DNA of 64,000 nt from Terana coerulea. Its lineage: Eukaryota; Basidiomycota; Agaricomycetes; Polyporales; Phanerochaetaceae. Numbering within the stretch: position 1 is the stretch's first letter; each line of letters opens with the position of its first letter. Under the pieces are notes generated by a model, which searched no databases, was not told where the DNA came from, and was given only the letters and a program-made list of their open reading frames with translations. The translations under genes were made by a program, and so were the position numbers. Below, piece after piece: positions 46,789 to 58,483 of the stretch. The DNA is taken from positions 62,001 through 126,000 of the forward strand of contig JAKOGH010000390.1 of NCBI GenBank assembly GCA_024811115.1, given 5' to 3'.

Positions 46789-48291
46789 CTACCGTTTCGC
46801 CATCTTGCCTTGAGTCTTGCGTATCGCACGCTTCTTCTCTCGTTCCAGTTCCTGCGGACAAGAATGGACAAGATGATAGCGGCGAGTACTTCGTAGAACA
46901 TACCTTCTTCTGTTCCGTCGCGCTCAACTTCGCCAACTTGTCCTCCTGCGCTTTCTTCTTCGCAGCGGCTTTCTTCTCCTCGGCCTCTTCTCTCTGCTCC
47001 TTCTCAGCTTCCTCCTTCATCCCCTTCTCCACCTTCTCCCTTGTCACCCGCAGCTTAGTCTTTGTCTCAGGCCTCAAGACCGCAGACAAGCCCTGCCCTG
47101 GCTTACCGCCAGCGCCCTTGCCGATACCCCAACCACCTGTACCCGCGATGACGTCCACAAGCTGGAAGGCCGCTGCGACAAGGGGTACAGTCGCTTTAGA
47201 GTCTGAGGAGGGAGGGAGACGTAGAGAGAGGATGAGCCGCTTTTGCGCTCGGAGGCCGGCAGCGGGGCAGACGGGCTTTTGCGCGGTTGGTCCGTGATTG
47301 AGAGGGAGCGGAAGTATGGAAGCACCGCGGGGTCGGAGAGGGCCTTGACAATTGAGAGAGGTCCATGTTGTTTGAGAAGATTGTCAGTTACGTCGGCAAA
47401 TTCTGGAAAAACGGAGTCAATACAGTTCATAAACGCTCTCGGACGAAGCACTCATTACCGGTCATGACTGTCAGAGCGGTTGGAAGATTTGAGTTCTCCG
47501 TCACACGAGCAAATGTCTGCGGCTGCATGAGTACCTCAACGATGTAGATCTCGACGACACTCACCAAGTCCCAACGACCGTCCTTGATATCTCTGAGCTC
47601 ATCCTTTGCTACTATAGCCCACACGCAGTCTGGCACATTGGCGTTATCTTGGAAGGTAAAGTCCAACTCGACCTCATCTTCAGCGCGGTAGGTCAGCTCG
47701 ACAACGCCCCGAAGCGTCTGGTAGATATACTGGAAGAAGTCGTGGCGAGGGCGCAGGCTGAGCGTGGTGTGTAGCGCGGATGTAGCTCGTCTTCCAGTAG
47801 AGTATGCAAAAAGTCTCTGCTTCCGTCTAATGCGAAAGATGAGCATGGAAAGACGCCATGTTGAACAGCACACACCCCGCGTGAGACCTCCAGGCTGCAC
47901 CGGTTTGGTAAACTGTGTAGTGTACAGGAGCATGTGTGAGTCAAGCCTGAAGTTTAGTAGTGCATTAGTTCGAGAGGATACACGAGTCGCAATAATGGGA
48001 GACTTGCCATGTGTGCGCCTTCTTCGCGTTGACATTCTTGCCGATGAAGTACCATGCGACGTAGATAAGAATAGCTGCCACGAACAAAGCTTCCTTCTCA
48101 AACACTAGACAATTAATTCCCGGGTTCAATTCGACACGTTAAGCAAGGCACCGTGATAATTGTGACAACGTACAACCAGGTCGGAACACCAGGAACTTCC
48201 ACCGGAATTCGAGACCCTCGTAATTCTCCGGTACCACAAGTGGTGGAGGAGTCAAGTACTGGAGAACTTGCGTCAGAGGATTTGCAGCCAT
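46789..48291 (-). CDS. CCDC47-like (DUF1682) ER membrane protein
   Basis: CCDC47 is a subunit of the PAT/multipass translocon that helps insert membrane proteins at the ER. It starts at ATG 48291 (MAANPLTQVLQYLTPPPLVV), with ENYEGLEFRWKFLVFRPG next. A TM exon follows (LFVAAILIYVAWYF-like, about 48100-48030). Then FTKPVQPGGLTRG, YSTGRRATSALHTTLSLRPR, HDFFQYIYQTLRGVVELTYR, AEDEVELDFTFQD, VWAIVAKDELRDIKDGRWDL, EFADVTDNLLKQHGPLSIVK, PYFRSLSITDQPR. The C-terminal basic coiled coil is LRPETKTKLRVTREKVEKGM...KLSATEQKK, and the last exon encodes ELEREKKRAIRKTQGKMAKR. Frame slips once at the minus-strand AAAA 47244-47241; one more A restores SERKKRLILSLRLPPSSD. Confidence 0.87.
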
Positions 48292-48859
48292 CTTTTCAGG
48301 CTTTTCGGCACGGCGTCGAGGGGCCTGGGGACGACGTTGGGAGCAGGAAGTGCGTCGAGCTCGATTCGCTGGCGTCGCTGCTGGACGCGCGGGCGCAGAC
48401 GCTCACGATCACACACAAGGCGTCTAGCGGCTCAATCAAAGTGTGCCTGACGCAAGGTTCCGAATATCCACGTTAGGCAGGGATCAACCTGGATCAACCG
48501 CATGCTTCTCCCGCCGACCACTTTCAGTGCAGCTGCACCAAAGCTGCACCGACTGCCACCGTCTCCGGAAGGCGGTCAACGGTCATAAGCTCCTTTACAC
48601 CAGCGCCGCAGTTTAATTTCCAAGCGCTCCGGTTTCTGGCTGCCTTGTTTCCTTTTAGGCACCCATCATATGTTCTGCGAATAACTCGGTTCGAACGCCC
48701 GTAAATTCTCCCTCTCCTTCTCGGAGCTTAGTGATATACCCCTTGACATTCGATACTTGTGAGTTTGGGGGGCTTTAGTGAGGTCTAACGCAACGCTCAT
48801 ATGCCATCTCGCAGTTTGAACTCTCTTACGGAAGCGCCATTCCTTTTATCTGTGATATC
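48292..48859. promoter_or_regulatory. Bidirectional promoter region
   Basis: 568 bp between the divergent CCDC47-like gene and the small gene at 48860. AGCTGCACC appears twice (48530-48550). No gene seen. Confidence 0.45.
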
Positions 48860-49358
48860 ATGTCGGAGGCAACAGTAAGTTGTATGCTCGCTGACATAGA
48901 GCAGGCGGGACTGATCGCGGCCACAGTACCAGCGAGCACCGGAGACAGTACCTCTCTCAGCTGCCACAGATTTCGAGGATTTTGTCACCAGAGCGATCGG
49001 TCGGATGACGAGGACGAACGGTGCAATCGACCAACGAGTGCTGCGTCAATGTCTCGGCCTTGCGTCGTCTCATCTTGTGACGGACGTTACGATGAATCCG
49101 ACGGGAGGCGTCAACTCCTGGCGGAATGGATTCAACCGCCTGATCGACGTCCTCGTTGCGCTGCACGCCCGAGACGGGCTCGAGCTGGACACCGTCAGCA
49201 CGGCGAGCAAGGCGTGCTCCGAGTGCTGGACGGTCGCGGGAACGTGGCGAGAGATGGACGATTGCAAGGAGAGTGTACGCGCTATTGCGATGCGATTGAA
49301 AGGAATACTGGATGAGAATGGACAAACATACCGCGGCGGTAGGGTGTACGTGCCGTGA
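48860..49358 (+). CDS. Small conserved basidiomycete protein, unknown function
   Basis: Two exons, 48860-48874 and 48933-49358, joined by a 58-nt GT-AG intron. The joint gives MSEATRAPETVPLSAATDFE, then DFVTRAIGRMTRTNGAIDQR, VLRQCLGLASSHLVTDVTMN, GVNSWRNGFNRLIDVLVALH, SKACSECWTVAGTWREMDDC and ends NGQTYRGGRVYVP. About 146 residues, no signal peptide or TM, one CxxC. I do not recognise a named domain. The first exon of only five codons is chosen because it supplies the only in-frame ATG. Confidence 0.62.
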
Positions 49359-49882
49359 ATGCTGTATGCACACTTGTCCATTGTAACACAAACCTCGCCT
49401 TGCTATCGCCGTTATTTTGCTGTCTTGTGTTGTACAGTAGCTTGTTCGACTGATTGTAGAAAGGAATGCCTGGTTGTAGACCACAGTTTGTATTTGTGTA
49501 CTCATCTCCATCGTTTCCTGACACTTGCGCGCGATCATCAAGCCTCATCCAGCAGCCCACTGGTCTGCGATTCCACCTCTCAGCAACAGATCGCGCCTCG
49601 AGGCATGACGTGAAGCAAGCGCCGCCACGTGGGATGCTCGCTTTCATTACTTTTAGGTCTCAGGGACTTGTTGACAATGACATTGCGGCACTAATAGGAG
49701 TGTTATGTCTTGAATTCCTCGAAGGATCACTGCAATGTTCAAGATAGGAGTTGGGATTAACGCAGCTAGGCGGTGATGATACTTTTGCAATGGCCGTACC
49801 AGAACGCAAACGGAGACAACAGATGGAGAGCAGGAGGCAGTCAGACAAGGGGAAACGAGGGTCCTACCTGGACGAAGGAAAG
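49359..49882. other. Convergent intergenic region
   Basis: 3' ends of the small gene and of the RRM gene meet here. Nothing supported. Confidence 0.5.
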
Positions 49883-50968
49883 CTACTCATAGCTTGAATA
49901 ACCACCGCTTCGCGAACCACCACGGCCCCCGCCGCGACCTCCACCCCGTCCACCACCATAGCCTCCGCCACGGCCACGATCACCGCCGCCGCCGTAACCT
50001 CCATCGCGTCCGCCGCCTCCGCCGTAACCTCCATCGCGTCCACCGCCGCCGCCGTAGCCTCCACGACCGCCACTGCGTGGGCTAAACCCGCCACGTCCAC
50101 CACCACCGCCTCCACCTCGTCCACCCCCAAATCCAGCGTTGCTCTCTCTGCGGGGTGTCGCATAGTCGACCCTCAGGAGGCGACCGTCAACCTCTTGTTC
50201 CGCGAGGCCTTCGTACGCGCTCTTCGCGCTGCTGAGGTCCTCGAACTCGATGTAGCCGAAGCCCTTGGGCTGACCGGTTTCGCGGTCGGTGACGAGGCGG
50301 ACGCTCGCGACGGCGCCGAATTCGCTCGCTGCGTCTTGAAGCGCCCCTTCGGTCACGTTATAGCTGATGTTGCCGACGTAGAGCGTGGTCGAGGGCGGGT
50401 TGCTGGGGCCATCCCTGTCGGGCGTCCTGGCGCGTGGTTCGCGGACAGCGTTGGGGTCCCTTGGGGCGGGCTTTTCGACATGGATGAGGCGGCCGCCGAT
50501 CTCCCTGCCCTCCATTTGCAGCGCAGCCTCGAGACCTTCGCGGGTGGCGAAGGTGATGTAGCCGTATCCACGAGACCGGCCAGAGTTGCGGTCGTTGACG
50601 ACGTGGGCCGACACAATCTCGCCGCACTCGGCGAATTCCTCCGCAAGCTGCTCATTGTCGATGCTCCACGCGAGCTGACCGACGAAGACAGAGTGGGTTT
50701 CTTCTGATGAGCCGTCCGCAGCAACGCCGCTCATGTTCGCCTTACCGGGTGTTGAGTCGCGTACGCCATTTTGCTGGCGGGCGAATACGCCCGCTGAGTG
50801 GAGTGTAGACTGGGAAGCAGTCAAGGCTGCCCGAGAGAAGAACCTGCACCCAGTATTCAGTTTCCTTACGACGGTGTGATTGAGACAACAGCCTCACCTG
50901 CCAGTTGAAACGCGAGTCGAGCGCGGAACGGAGGAGAGCTTCAATGAACGAGAGACGGCTCTGAGCAT
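49883..50968 (-). CDS. Mitochondrial-type tandem-RRM protein with RGG tail (gene 1)
   Basis: RNA-binding protein of the Nsr1/Gar2-like tandem-RRM class, here with a predicted mitochondrial presequence. Exons 50968-50898 and 50843-49883 (343 residues). ATG 50968 gives MLRAVSRSLKLSSVPRSTRV, then across a phase-2 intron (AG|G, Arg) FFSRAALTAS. RRM1: SVFVGQLAWSIDNEQLAEEF, RGYGYITFA. RRM2: TLYVGNISYNVTEGALQDAA, KGFGYIEFED. The C-terminus is a GGYGGGGGRDGGY / RGGGYGGGRGG repeat tail ending GYSSYE. RNP1 and RNP2 aromatic positions are present. It is a paralogue of the gene at 57186, and its presequence resembles that of the acyl-CoA dehydrogenase at 61548. Confidence 0.86.
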
Positions 50969-51335
50969 CGTAGAGAGCGTGAAGCGGCGAGTAGGCTACT
51001 AGGAGTCGGTTTGAAAGGTCTTTACGGCTCAGCAAGACTCGGATGAAGCGGAGGGATAAGTTCGCTGGCAGGAGTGAATGCTTAGACGCCACAGCCTTTT
51101 TCTTGCAGAATCGAGACACGGCGATCTGCGATTGAACTTCCAGCGCCAATCAATTTCTGTATGACATGATCGAGCCGAGCTGCCCCGGACCCCAGCACAA
51201 TCCAGCCTTGATTTCAGCCATTAATATTGGTCTCACCGTCTCGGTGTTCCCACTCGTCTGCTGCAGCGCGAGCCAGACTTCTTCGCACAGTTTTATGCGA
51301 TCCTCTTGCACGCACTAAGGTGTCGACGATCGACG
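50969..51335. promoter_or_regulatory. Bidirectional promoter region RRM gene 1 / DDB1
   Basis: 367 bp between two divergent start codons. No gene or repeat seen. Confidence 0.5.
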
Positions 51336-54300
51336 ATGAAGGTTGTAACAACGCTTCACCAGCCGTCGGCCGTTCTCTTCTCCCTCAAATGCAATCTCTC
51401 CGCCGACTCCGAGCTGGGGCACCTCGTAGTTGCAAAAACGAACCGGATAGAGGTGTCATCTATCAATGAAGAGGGCTTGAGGGAAGAGGAGTGTGGCTTG
51501 GAGATCTGGGGTCGTGTACAAGGCATTCGAGCGATTCCTGCCGAGGTCAGTCAGCTATCTCGCAAAGGAGAACTGTAGCATTCATGGAGTGCAGACGACA
51601 GCAGTCTCCAACATCCTCGTCTTGACCGACCACCCAGACCCGAAGCTTATTCTATTGACTTATCAAGCACAAGAGTCCAAGGCCGCGCTGGAGGAGAAAT
51701 GGTCGCTTTCGCTCCGTGACCGTAACGCACGCCATGCCGAATATTGCACAGATATTGCAGTACACCCTTCCGGAAAGCTAGTTGTTGTCTGTTTGTACGT
51801 AGGCAAGCTGAAGGTGGTACCTTTCAAGAAAGGCGAGCCTGGCAGGGAGTTCGACGTTATGTAGGTGTTGTACTCCCTCTCCACTGCTTCTCACTCAGAA
51901 TTGTCTTCAGTTTGCCAGAGCTCAACATCCTGTCGTTGAGCTTTCTGTACGCCGACACAAGCGCATCTTCATATAACCTCGCGATTGCGCATATAGACCA
52001 CAAGCAGCGTATTCAATTACTTGCTCGTGAGCTTGACGCCAGTTCACAAGACCTTTCCGTCGAGCACTCCTACGCTCTCCCTCCGACGATCCTTCCGGCG
52101 AACCATTTCCCTTTCACAGAATCCCCCATTCGCCTGCTCGCTGTGCCACCGTTTTCTGTGGCCGCACCTGCGGCACAGCAAGACGAGGGTCAATCGTCTG
52201 AATGCCGCGGAGGCATCCTTGTGCTTGGTGGTCGTAAAGTCAACTTCTACGAGCTTTCTGATAAAAAAGACGGCGAAAGATCTGAGGAACAAGGACAGGC
52301 GCCAATCCAGAAGAAAGTCAACCGGGCATGCGGGTCTTTTGCGCGAGGCAGAAGCAAAGGATGCTGCGAGAGAGGCTAAGAAGGTAAAACCCCGGGCTAC
52401 CATCAAATGGCCTTGGAGCGAAGTCGCCGCGTAAGTCGAATTTAGCATATTAAGGAGACTTGGTACTATTACATATCTTTTAGAATGTGCCCAGCAGATG
52501 GGGACATGCGGCGTTTCTTCGTCGGGGACATATTCGGTCGCTTGAGCATGCTAATTCTCAGCGATGCTCCCGAATTAATACTGATACCTCTTGGAGAAGT
52601 GCGCACGATTGTTTATTCTCCTCCGTGGTTGTTGACATAACTTTCTCCAGACATCTGCTCCGTCATCCCTCTCGTACCTCACCTCGCAAGTTCTACACGT
52701 TGGCTCTATATCCGGGGAGTCGCAACTCCTCAGAATCTGGCCCTCACCCCAAAGTGACATTGAATCGGATACGCTACCCATACCCGGAGGCATCCAGACA
52801 GTCTCTCCAGAGGCAATGTCTGTACCTCGTGCCGAGAGTCCAGATGATGACTACGACATGCGAGATGTTACCGATACGATGGAAGGTAGGGGCGGGAAAG
52901 TCGTGAAATGTAAAGGGAAATACATCGAGGTTCTGGCAACCTATCGAAACGTTGCCCTTATTCATGATGCCGTGCTGGCGGACCCTGATGAAAGCGGCCA
53001 GGTGGGTAGCTCGAAAGGAGCTCGTTACTCGCTGTATGCGTGTCACTAACCCAGTATTTTGTAGTCTCAAATCGTAACATGCTCAGGAGGCAACAACACG
53101 GGCTCAATCAATGTCGTGCGCACTGGAGCTGATTTCCGAGAGTTGGCTACACTCCAAGACATCCCCAACGTGACCAATATCTGGTCTATCAAGACACGAC
53201 ATGAAGAACAGTTGGTGATCGCTGTAGCATATAGATGCACCTACTGACGCTTGGTGTTACCAGGACGGACACTTTCGTACTTGCCACAACATTACACGAG
53301 TCCCATATCTTCCGCTTCGACGGCCGTGATTCAGTCACCCGCATAGAGGCTTCCGAAACTGGTCTGATCACCGACCAAAGAACATTGGCCGTCGCCAACA
53401 TACCACGTCGTGTTACCCAAGGAGTCAAGTCATCATATGTCGACTCAGGCCTCGTTGTCCAAGTCACTACTCAAGGCGTCAACCTTGTGGAGTACGATGC
53501 TGCATTAGGGTCATTCAGCAAAGTGGGCCGGGGTTGGCTTTTGCAGCAGCAGGACAACCCTTCTTGGAAGACACGCGAAATTGTGGCCGCAAGCGTCAAT
53601 CCCAGCCAGTTCGCTGTCGCTCTTAGCGGAGGGACCGTTGTTGTGTTAAACCTACAGGGCGATGAGATTAATCGTGTTCAGTATGTCACACTAAACCATC
53701 TAGCCTGTATACGAGTACTGATCTTTATCTGCAGGACACGCGGGAGCTGGGTAAAGAGATCACAGCTATCTCTTGTGCACCCTTCGACCCTAGCAAGACC
53801 TTTTCATATTATGCTGCCGTCTCGTTCTGGGACACCAACACCGTCACTCTTCTTTCCATCGAAACGGCCGCCAATCCGCTCTCTATGGTCTGTGAGAGCG
53901 CCCCACTTCCTGCTCTGCCCCGTACACTGCTTCTTCACAATTTTGGCTGCGGTAAAAGCAAGAAGGAGCTTGACTTCCAGCCTTTCGTCGTCGCCGGTCT
54001 TGCCGATGGCACCGTCGCTTGTCTCAGTTTCGACTGGAAGAAAGAAGAGCTAAGGGAACAGAAGCTGTTCTCGCTGGGGACGGCGCCGGTTAACTTGTCA
54101 GTCTGTAAGGTAGATGGAAGTAGGACGGTATTCGCGACGGGGAGTAGGTCGGCGGTGTTCTATTGGGACAGACAACGACTGAGGCAGTCGCCTGTAATGC
54201 TCAAGGTTCGTCACAGTGGCCTGATGTCATAGCCATCATTCATGTCTTGCAGGATGTCAGCGCGGGCTCCGGGTTCAATACTTTGGCCTTCCCCGCTTGC

Positions 54301-55762
54301 CAGATCTTTGCCACACCTTCGTCCTTGGTGGTAGGCCAAATCAGGGGTGTGAACAAGATGCAGATTCGCTCGGTAAAACATCGCCACCTGCAGTCGCTCA
54401 TCACAGCCTGGCTAAACCTCTGTACTGTAGATCCCTTTTGGATGTGAGAATCCTCGGCGCATCGCATACCACAACGACCTCAAGGCATTTGGCGTAGGAA
54501 TTGTGAAGACAAATTCCTTCCGCGTCGGCGAAGCAGAAGCGCAAGAAAGCTCCTTCCAGATTCTCGACGGCGTCACCTTCGATCGTGTCAGCCACTTTGT
54601 CACTGAGCCCGAGGAAGAGGTGACTGCCGTGCACGCCCTCGCGCAAGAAGGTGCCCTCGGGTCGTTCCTCGTCGGCACGGTGCGCAACCAGATTGGCGAG
54701 ACGGAGCCCTCGGCGGGGCGGCTTCTGCTGTTTGCCATGCCTAGGACAGGGATGGACAGAGAGATGAATCGGGTAGCAGAAGCTGAAACAGGAGGTTGTG
54801 TCTATGCGATTGCTTCTGTAGGCAATCTTGTCGGAGTTGCTGTCAACACTTCGGTATGTTTATTTCCTGCTGGTTTCTCTTTTTTCTGGAATAGGACTGA
54901 GCTGCTTCCAGGTCGATCTCTACGCCATACTTGAGCACGATGACGAAGTTGTCCTGAAGAAAGTAGCCTCGTGGAATCACAACTACTTCGTGACGAGTTT
55001 GGTGGCCAAGGGTAACAGACTCGTTGCGGGCGACGCAATTAGCTCAGTATCCGTACTCGAGGTTGAGAACAACAATCTACGGACCGTGGCCAGGGATTAT
55101 GGTCCTCTGTGGCCTGTTGCCATTGAGGCTACGCAGGATGGTGGTGTCATCGGTGCAAACGTGCGTAATCTTCACGGCGGAAGTTGTATTCATATTAACA
55201 TCGAGGCAGACGGACTGTAACCTCTTCACTTTCTCTCTTCCCGAATCCGGCGGCCGCAAAGTGCTCGAACGCACTGGTAGCTATTACCTGGGCGAGCCTG
55301 TCACAAAGTTTATCCGCGGCGCCCTTAGTGCAAGTACCTCCGCAGACGGACCGAACCCAATGTTCGAGACGGAGAGCATTTACTTTACATCGAGCGGTAG
55401 GATTGGGCTGGTGCACCATGTGAGCGACGAAGTGTCCCTCAAGCTCACGGCTGTGCAGAGGAATATGGCTAGCGCTATCGTGGGACCAGGCGACACGAAG
55501 CACAATCAGTACGTGTTTTTGTTTGTGGGTTATGTGAATAATGCCTTAGCGATCTCCTAGATGGAGAACACCGGCCAATTCAAGAGGACGCAGCGACGCG
55601 GACGACAACGCGACGGGGTTCTTGGACGGGGACTTCCTGGAGCAATTCCTTACGCATGAGTCGGCAGAGACGCTTCTTGAAGGGAAGAACACCGCTGAGC
55701 GCATTGAGATGTCTGTTGACGAAGTGGAGAGTATGCTTGAGAAGCTGCAAGGCTTACATTAA
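51336..55762 (+). CDS. DDB1: DDB1 / CPSF-A-family WD40 protein (CUL4 ligase adaptor)
   Basis: Triple beta-propeller adaptor of the CUL4 ubiquitin ligase, acting in DNA-damage recognition and replication control. It begins MKVVTTLHQPSAVLFSLKCN, LVVAKTNRIEVSSI, LEIWGRV. Further landmarks are LVLTDHPDPKL, AVHPSGKLVVVCLYVGKLKV, KPRATIKWPWSEVAA, MCPADGDMRRFFVGDIFGRL, SGGNNTGSINVVRTGADFRE, VVAGLADGTVACLSFDW, IPFGCENPRRIAYHNDLKAF. The C-terminal half gives VASWNHNYFVTSLVAKGNRL, GDAISSVSVL, TSSGRIGLVHHVSDE, then across the last intron HNQWRTPANSRGRSDADDNA, TGFLDGDFLEQFL. At least nine introns. Frame slips at AAAAAA 52263-52268 (one A too many). The first exon border near 51546 could not be resolved. 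Confidence 0.93.
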
Positions 55763-55902
55763 CATAGGAATAGACATGTGCTGTAGACCAATTTGTACCA
55801 TAGTTGCACCCTGTACACGGATATGACCCACAATTGTATTCGATTGCAAGAGACTTTGTTGGAAACGTATTGGGGTCGTGCACGGCTGTTTCGCATGATT
55901 TC

Positions 55903-56420
55903 CTACAGAATCTTCACGGTCAAACCTCCATCCTCCCCATACTCTTTGATCCAAGCCTCATAACCTCCAGTCAGCACTTTAGCCTCGCTCGTCTTAATGC
56001 CTGCAGCATCCAAGGCATCCTGATACCATGCTGCTGCCCGTGTGCCTCGGGACACAAGCTTGCACGATTTACAATGAAAAATGACGAGTGGAACCCTGCT
56101 AAGGAGAGACAATAGGGCAGGAAGTGCTTGATGGAATGACTGGGCAGGATGGTTTATCGCCGTACGTATGTAGGCATTCTGAGAGCAGCAGACTCATGTG
56201 AGTGTGTACTGCGATAGAGATCTGGCTCGGGAGCACTCCGACTGACCTCCCAATCGGCCCTTCGCAGGTCTACAACCACAAAATCTACTCCAGGGGTCTT
56301 GTCGCGAATGAGATCGGCAACTTCAGCGGGAGATATGTGCCCTGGGTTGCTCTTTGGCTGTGGAAGTGACTTGGCCCAGTCAGGGACATTCTGCGTCCAA
56401 TCTGGGGATAGAGGAGGCAT
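55903..56420 (-). CDS. Rhodanese-domain protein (Ych1/Cdc25-like, single domain)
   Basis: Single rhodanese domain, related to fungal Ych1/arsenate-reductase-like phosphatases. Two exons, 56420 to about 56250 and about 56174 to 55903. MPPLSPDWTQNVPDWAKSLP precedes the domain. CH2A part: GHISPAEVADLIRDKTPGVD, FVVVDLRRADWE. After the intron come NAYIRTAINHPAQSFHQALP and the active-site loop IFHCKSCKLVSRGTR, with catalytic Cys in HC and the basic end GTR. It ends GYEAWIKEYGEDGGLTVKIL. The active loop is longer than the HCxxGxxR of Cdc25. Convergent with DDB1, 140 bp apart. Confidence 0.85.
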
Positions 56421-57185
56421 TCTGAAAAGATTGAGACGACAAAACGACAAGTATCTGAAGCAATGGTTCCTATGTCTGTAGCCGTTGTCGGTTCACTGGC
56501 CAAGTACTCTGAATCCTGCTAGTGCTACTTACGGTACTGTATGTAGTGTGCATGGCAAACGCCTCCGGAGAGGTCTGCCAGGCCGGCGAGCCGGCAGAGC
56601 CGGCAGGCAACTCTGGCAGAGAGGTGGCAGGATTTGGGCAGATGCTTGGAGGGATCGCCCGGAGGCAGCCGGAGGCCCGCCCCATCACCCAATTGGTTGG
56701 GCATAACGGAGGGCCGAAAGTGACCGTTGTTCACAATGGCAGTGGTTTCTGGAGGTTAGGAGGCTGCATAGGCTTGGTTGAGTCAAATATTGCGAGACCT
56801 ATGGCTCAAAAACTACCCAATCTTACTCATATGGCCTCGCCAGTCCTCTTGTCTGCCAGGTTCTGCCAGGTCCACCCTCGTCTGCCAGCCGGCAGTGCCA
56901 TGCCGGCATTGCCGGCAGGCGAGATGGCAGGATTTGCCAAGCGCTCTAACTGTATGTCGCGCGTCGGTAGTATCCCAAAACAAACCCGGGAGACCTGGTC
57001 CGGGAAGACCCGGAAGAGTCGACCCAAGTGATCCAATCACTTTTCAATGATCTCCGCCCAAGACGCTCGTGAGCCACGTCCAACAGGCGATTCCGCGTTC
57101 TGAATCTCAACCTTCACCTCTTCGCTTTCAGGAGAACGAAAAAGCAACTCACACCATCCCATAAGCTTTTGCTTTGCTCAACACC
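56421..57185. repeat. GCCGGCA/CTGCCA-rich inverted repeat block
   Basis: Two GC-rich halves, 56567-56650 (GTCTGCCAGGCCGGCGAGCC, GGCAGGATTTGGGCAG) and 56855-56945 (CTGCCAGCCGGCAGTGCCAT, GGCAGGATTTGCC), share TGCCGGCA, GGCAGGATTTG and CTGCCAG words. They flank a non-coding core (56690-56840). GGGAGACCTGGTCCGGGAAG follows on the right. It could be a MITE or a self-complementary minisatellite; no transposase. The remainder is the 5' side of the rhodanese and RRM genes. Confidence 0.5.
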
Positions 57186-58009
57186 ATGCTTCGGGTTGCC
57201 ACGCGCTTTGTCAGGATAGCTTCAACTCTACGGTCGTCCCGGCCGCACTCTGCAGTCAGTAGCAGGTAAAAACTCCATGGAAAACGCCTCATTTCGAGAG
57301 CTAAGAATTCATTTCTTCTAGGGCGTTCTCCAGAACAGCTGTCGCTGGGCTAGAGTCGAATTTCAATGCGGTACCCACGTCCAGCGACGCCAGCTCATTA
57401 CTCGACAAGGCGACGAGCGAAGTAGCAGGCGCGGCTGATGTTGAAGAACACGTCCTCTTCGTCGGTAAACTGTCTCCATCAGTTAGCGGCGAGCAACTTG
57501 CAAGCGAGTTCGCTGAGTGTGGTGGAGTGGTTTCTGCCCGCGTGCCAAGGTTCCGCGATGGTGTCTCTCGTGGCTTTGGCTTCGTTGCCTTCTCCACGCC
57601 CGAGGCGCTAGAGGCTGCTCTTCAGCAGCTGAATGGAAAGGAGATTGCAGGAAGTGCCATCAACCTCGAGAAGGCCAGTGCACCGAAGCCGAAGAATAGC
57701 AAGGCGAACAAGCGCGCACGCCAGGGCGAAGAGATCCCACCCGCACCCACGTTGTACATCTCCGAGATTCCCCTCGACGTCAGTGAGGCAGAGCTTACGG
57801 AGGCCTTCTCTCCGTACGGCCACATCGAAGAAGTCCGTGTCTTCACGAGGGAACCCAGGCGTTACGCCTTCGTCGACTTTTCGAATGTAGAGGCCGCGAC
57901 GAAGGCACTCGAAGGCGTTCGCGGGAAGGATATAGGTGGTCATCCGGCGGACGTGCACTTCTCGTCAAAGAAGCATGCTTCAACGCCCCGGAAGGAAGTG
58001 GATAACTGA
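57186..58009 (+). CDS. Mitochondrial-type tandem-RRM protein (gene 2)
   Basis: Exons 57186-57265 and 57322-58009. Presequence MLRVATRFVRIASTLRSSRP, then across a phase-2 intron (AG|G, Arg) AFSRTAVAGLESNF. RAFSRT fits the R-x-F-x-x-[ST] octapeptidyl-peptidase pattern. RRM1: EHVLFVGKLSPSVSGEQLAS, EFAECGGVVSARV, RGFGFVAFS. RRM2: TLYISEIPLDVSEAELTEAF, YAFVDFSN. No RGG tail; a short Lys-rich end (HASTPRKEVDN). FVGxLxxSVxxEQLAxEFAECG is shared with the gene at 49883, so the two are paralogues that flank DDB1. Intact. Confidence 0.87.
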
Positions 58010-58483
58010 GAGCGTGGTTGGAAGAGTTGATGCTGGCGGCGGCAACGTTGAGTTATCTGGATCTCTATGGTTGCTGGGCAGTGCACACTGCTCAGCACGC
58101 CTTCCCTTGATTCCCTCTTCATTATGGAAGGCCAGCCCTTGCTGTCGCACACGCGCGTTCTTTACTCCTTGCGCTGCTTCATCACTTGCACAAAAATGTG
58201 TTTATGTTGGCTCTCGAACTCCCTACTCACTACATGTATGACCTACTTAATCACTCGAATAGTCAGCTATGCGATAAAAGTAGATGCTCGCAGCCGTATA
58301 TTATGACTATCACCCACCTCTAGAGCTTGCTGCGAAGTACCGTGCGAGCGCCTGTCTTCACGCCGTCGCGAACGCGGACGCGCTTTCGCGCGGCTGTGGC
58401 TTGACACAAACTTCCACAACTTCACTGCGGGTAACATCGGAAACTAGACTGCGGCTCCCTGCAGCAGAGTGGTGGAGTGCTTA
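58010..58483. other. Intergenic between RRM gene 2 and HEM25
   Basis: 474 bp; 3' region and promoter. No gene or repeat seen. Confidence 0.5.

Noticed and set aside
50195..50707. 170-codon plus-strand frame inside RRM gene 1
   Set aside because: Exact antisense shadow of two clear RRM domains.
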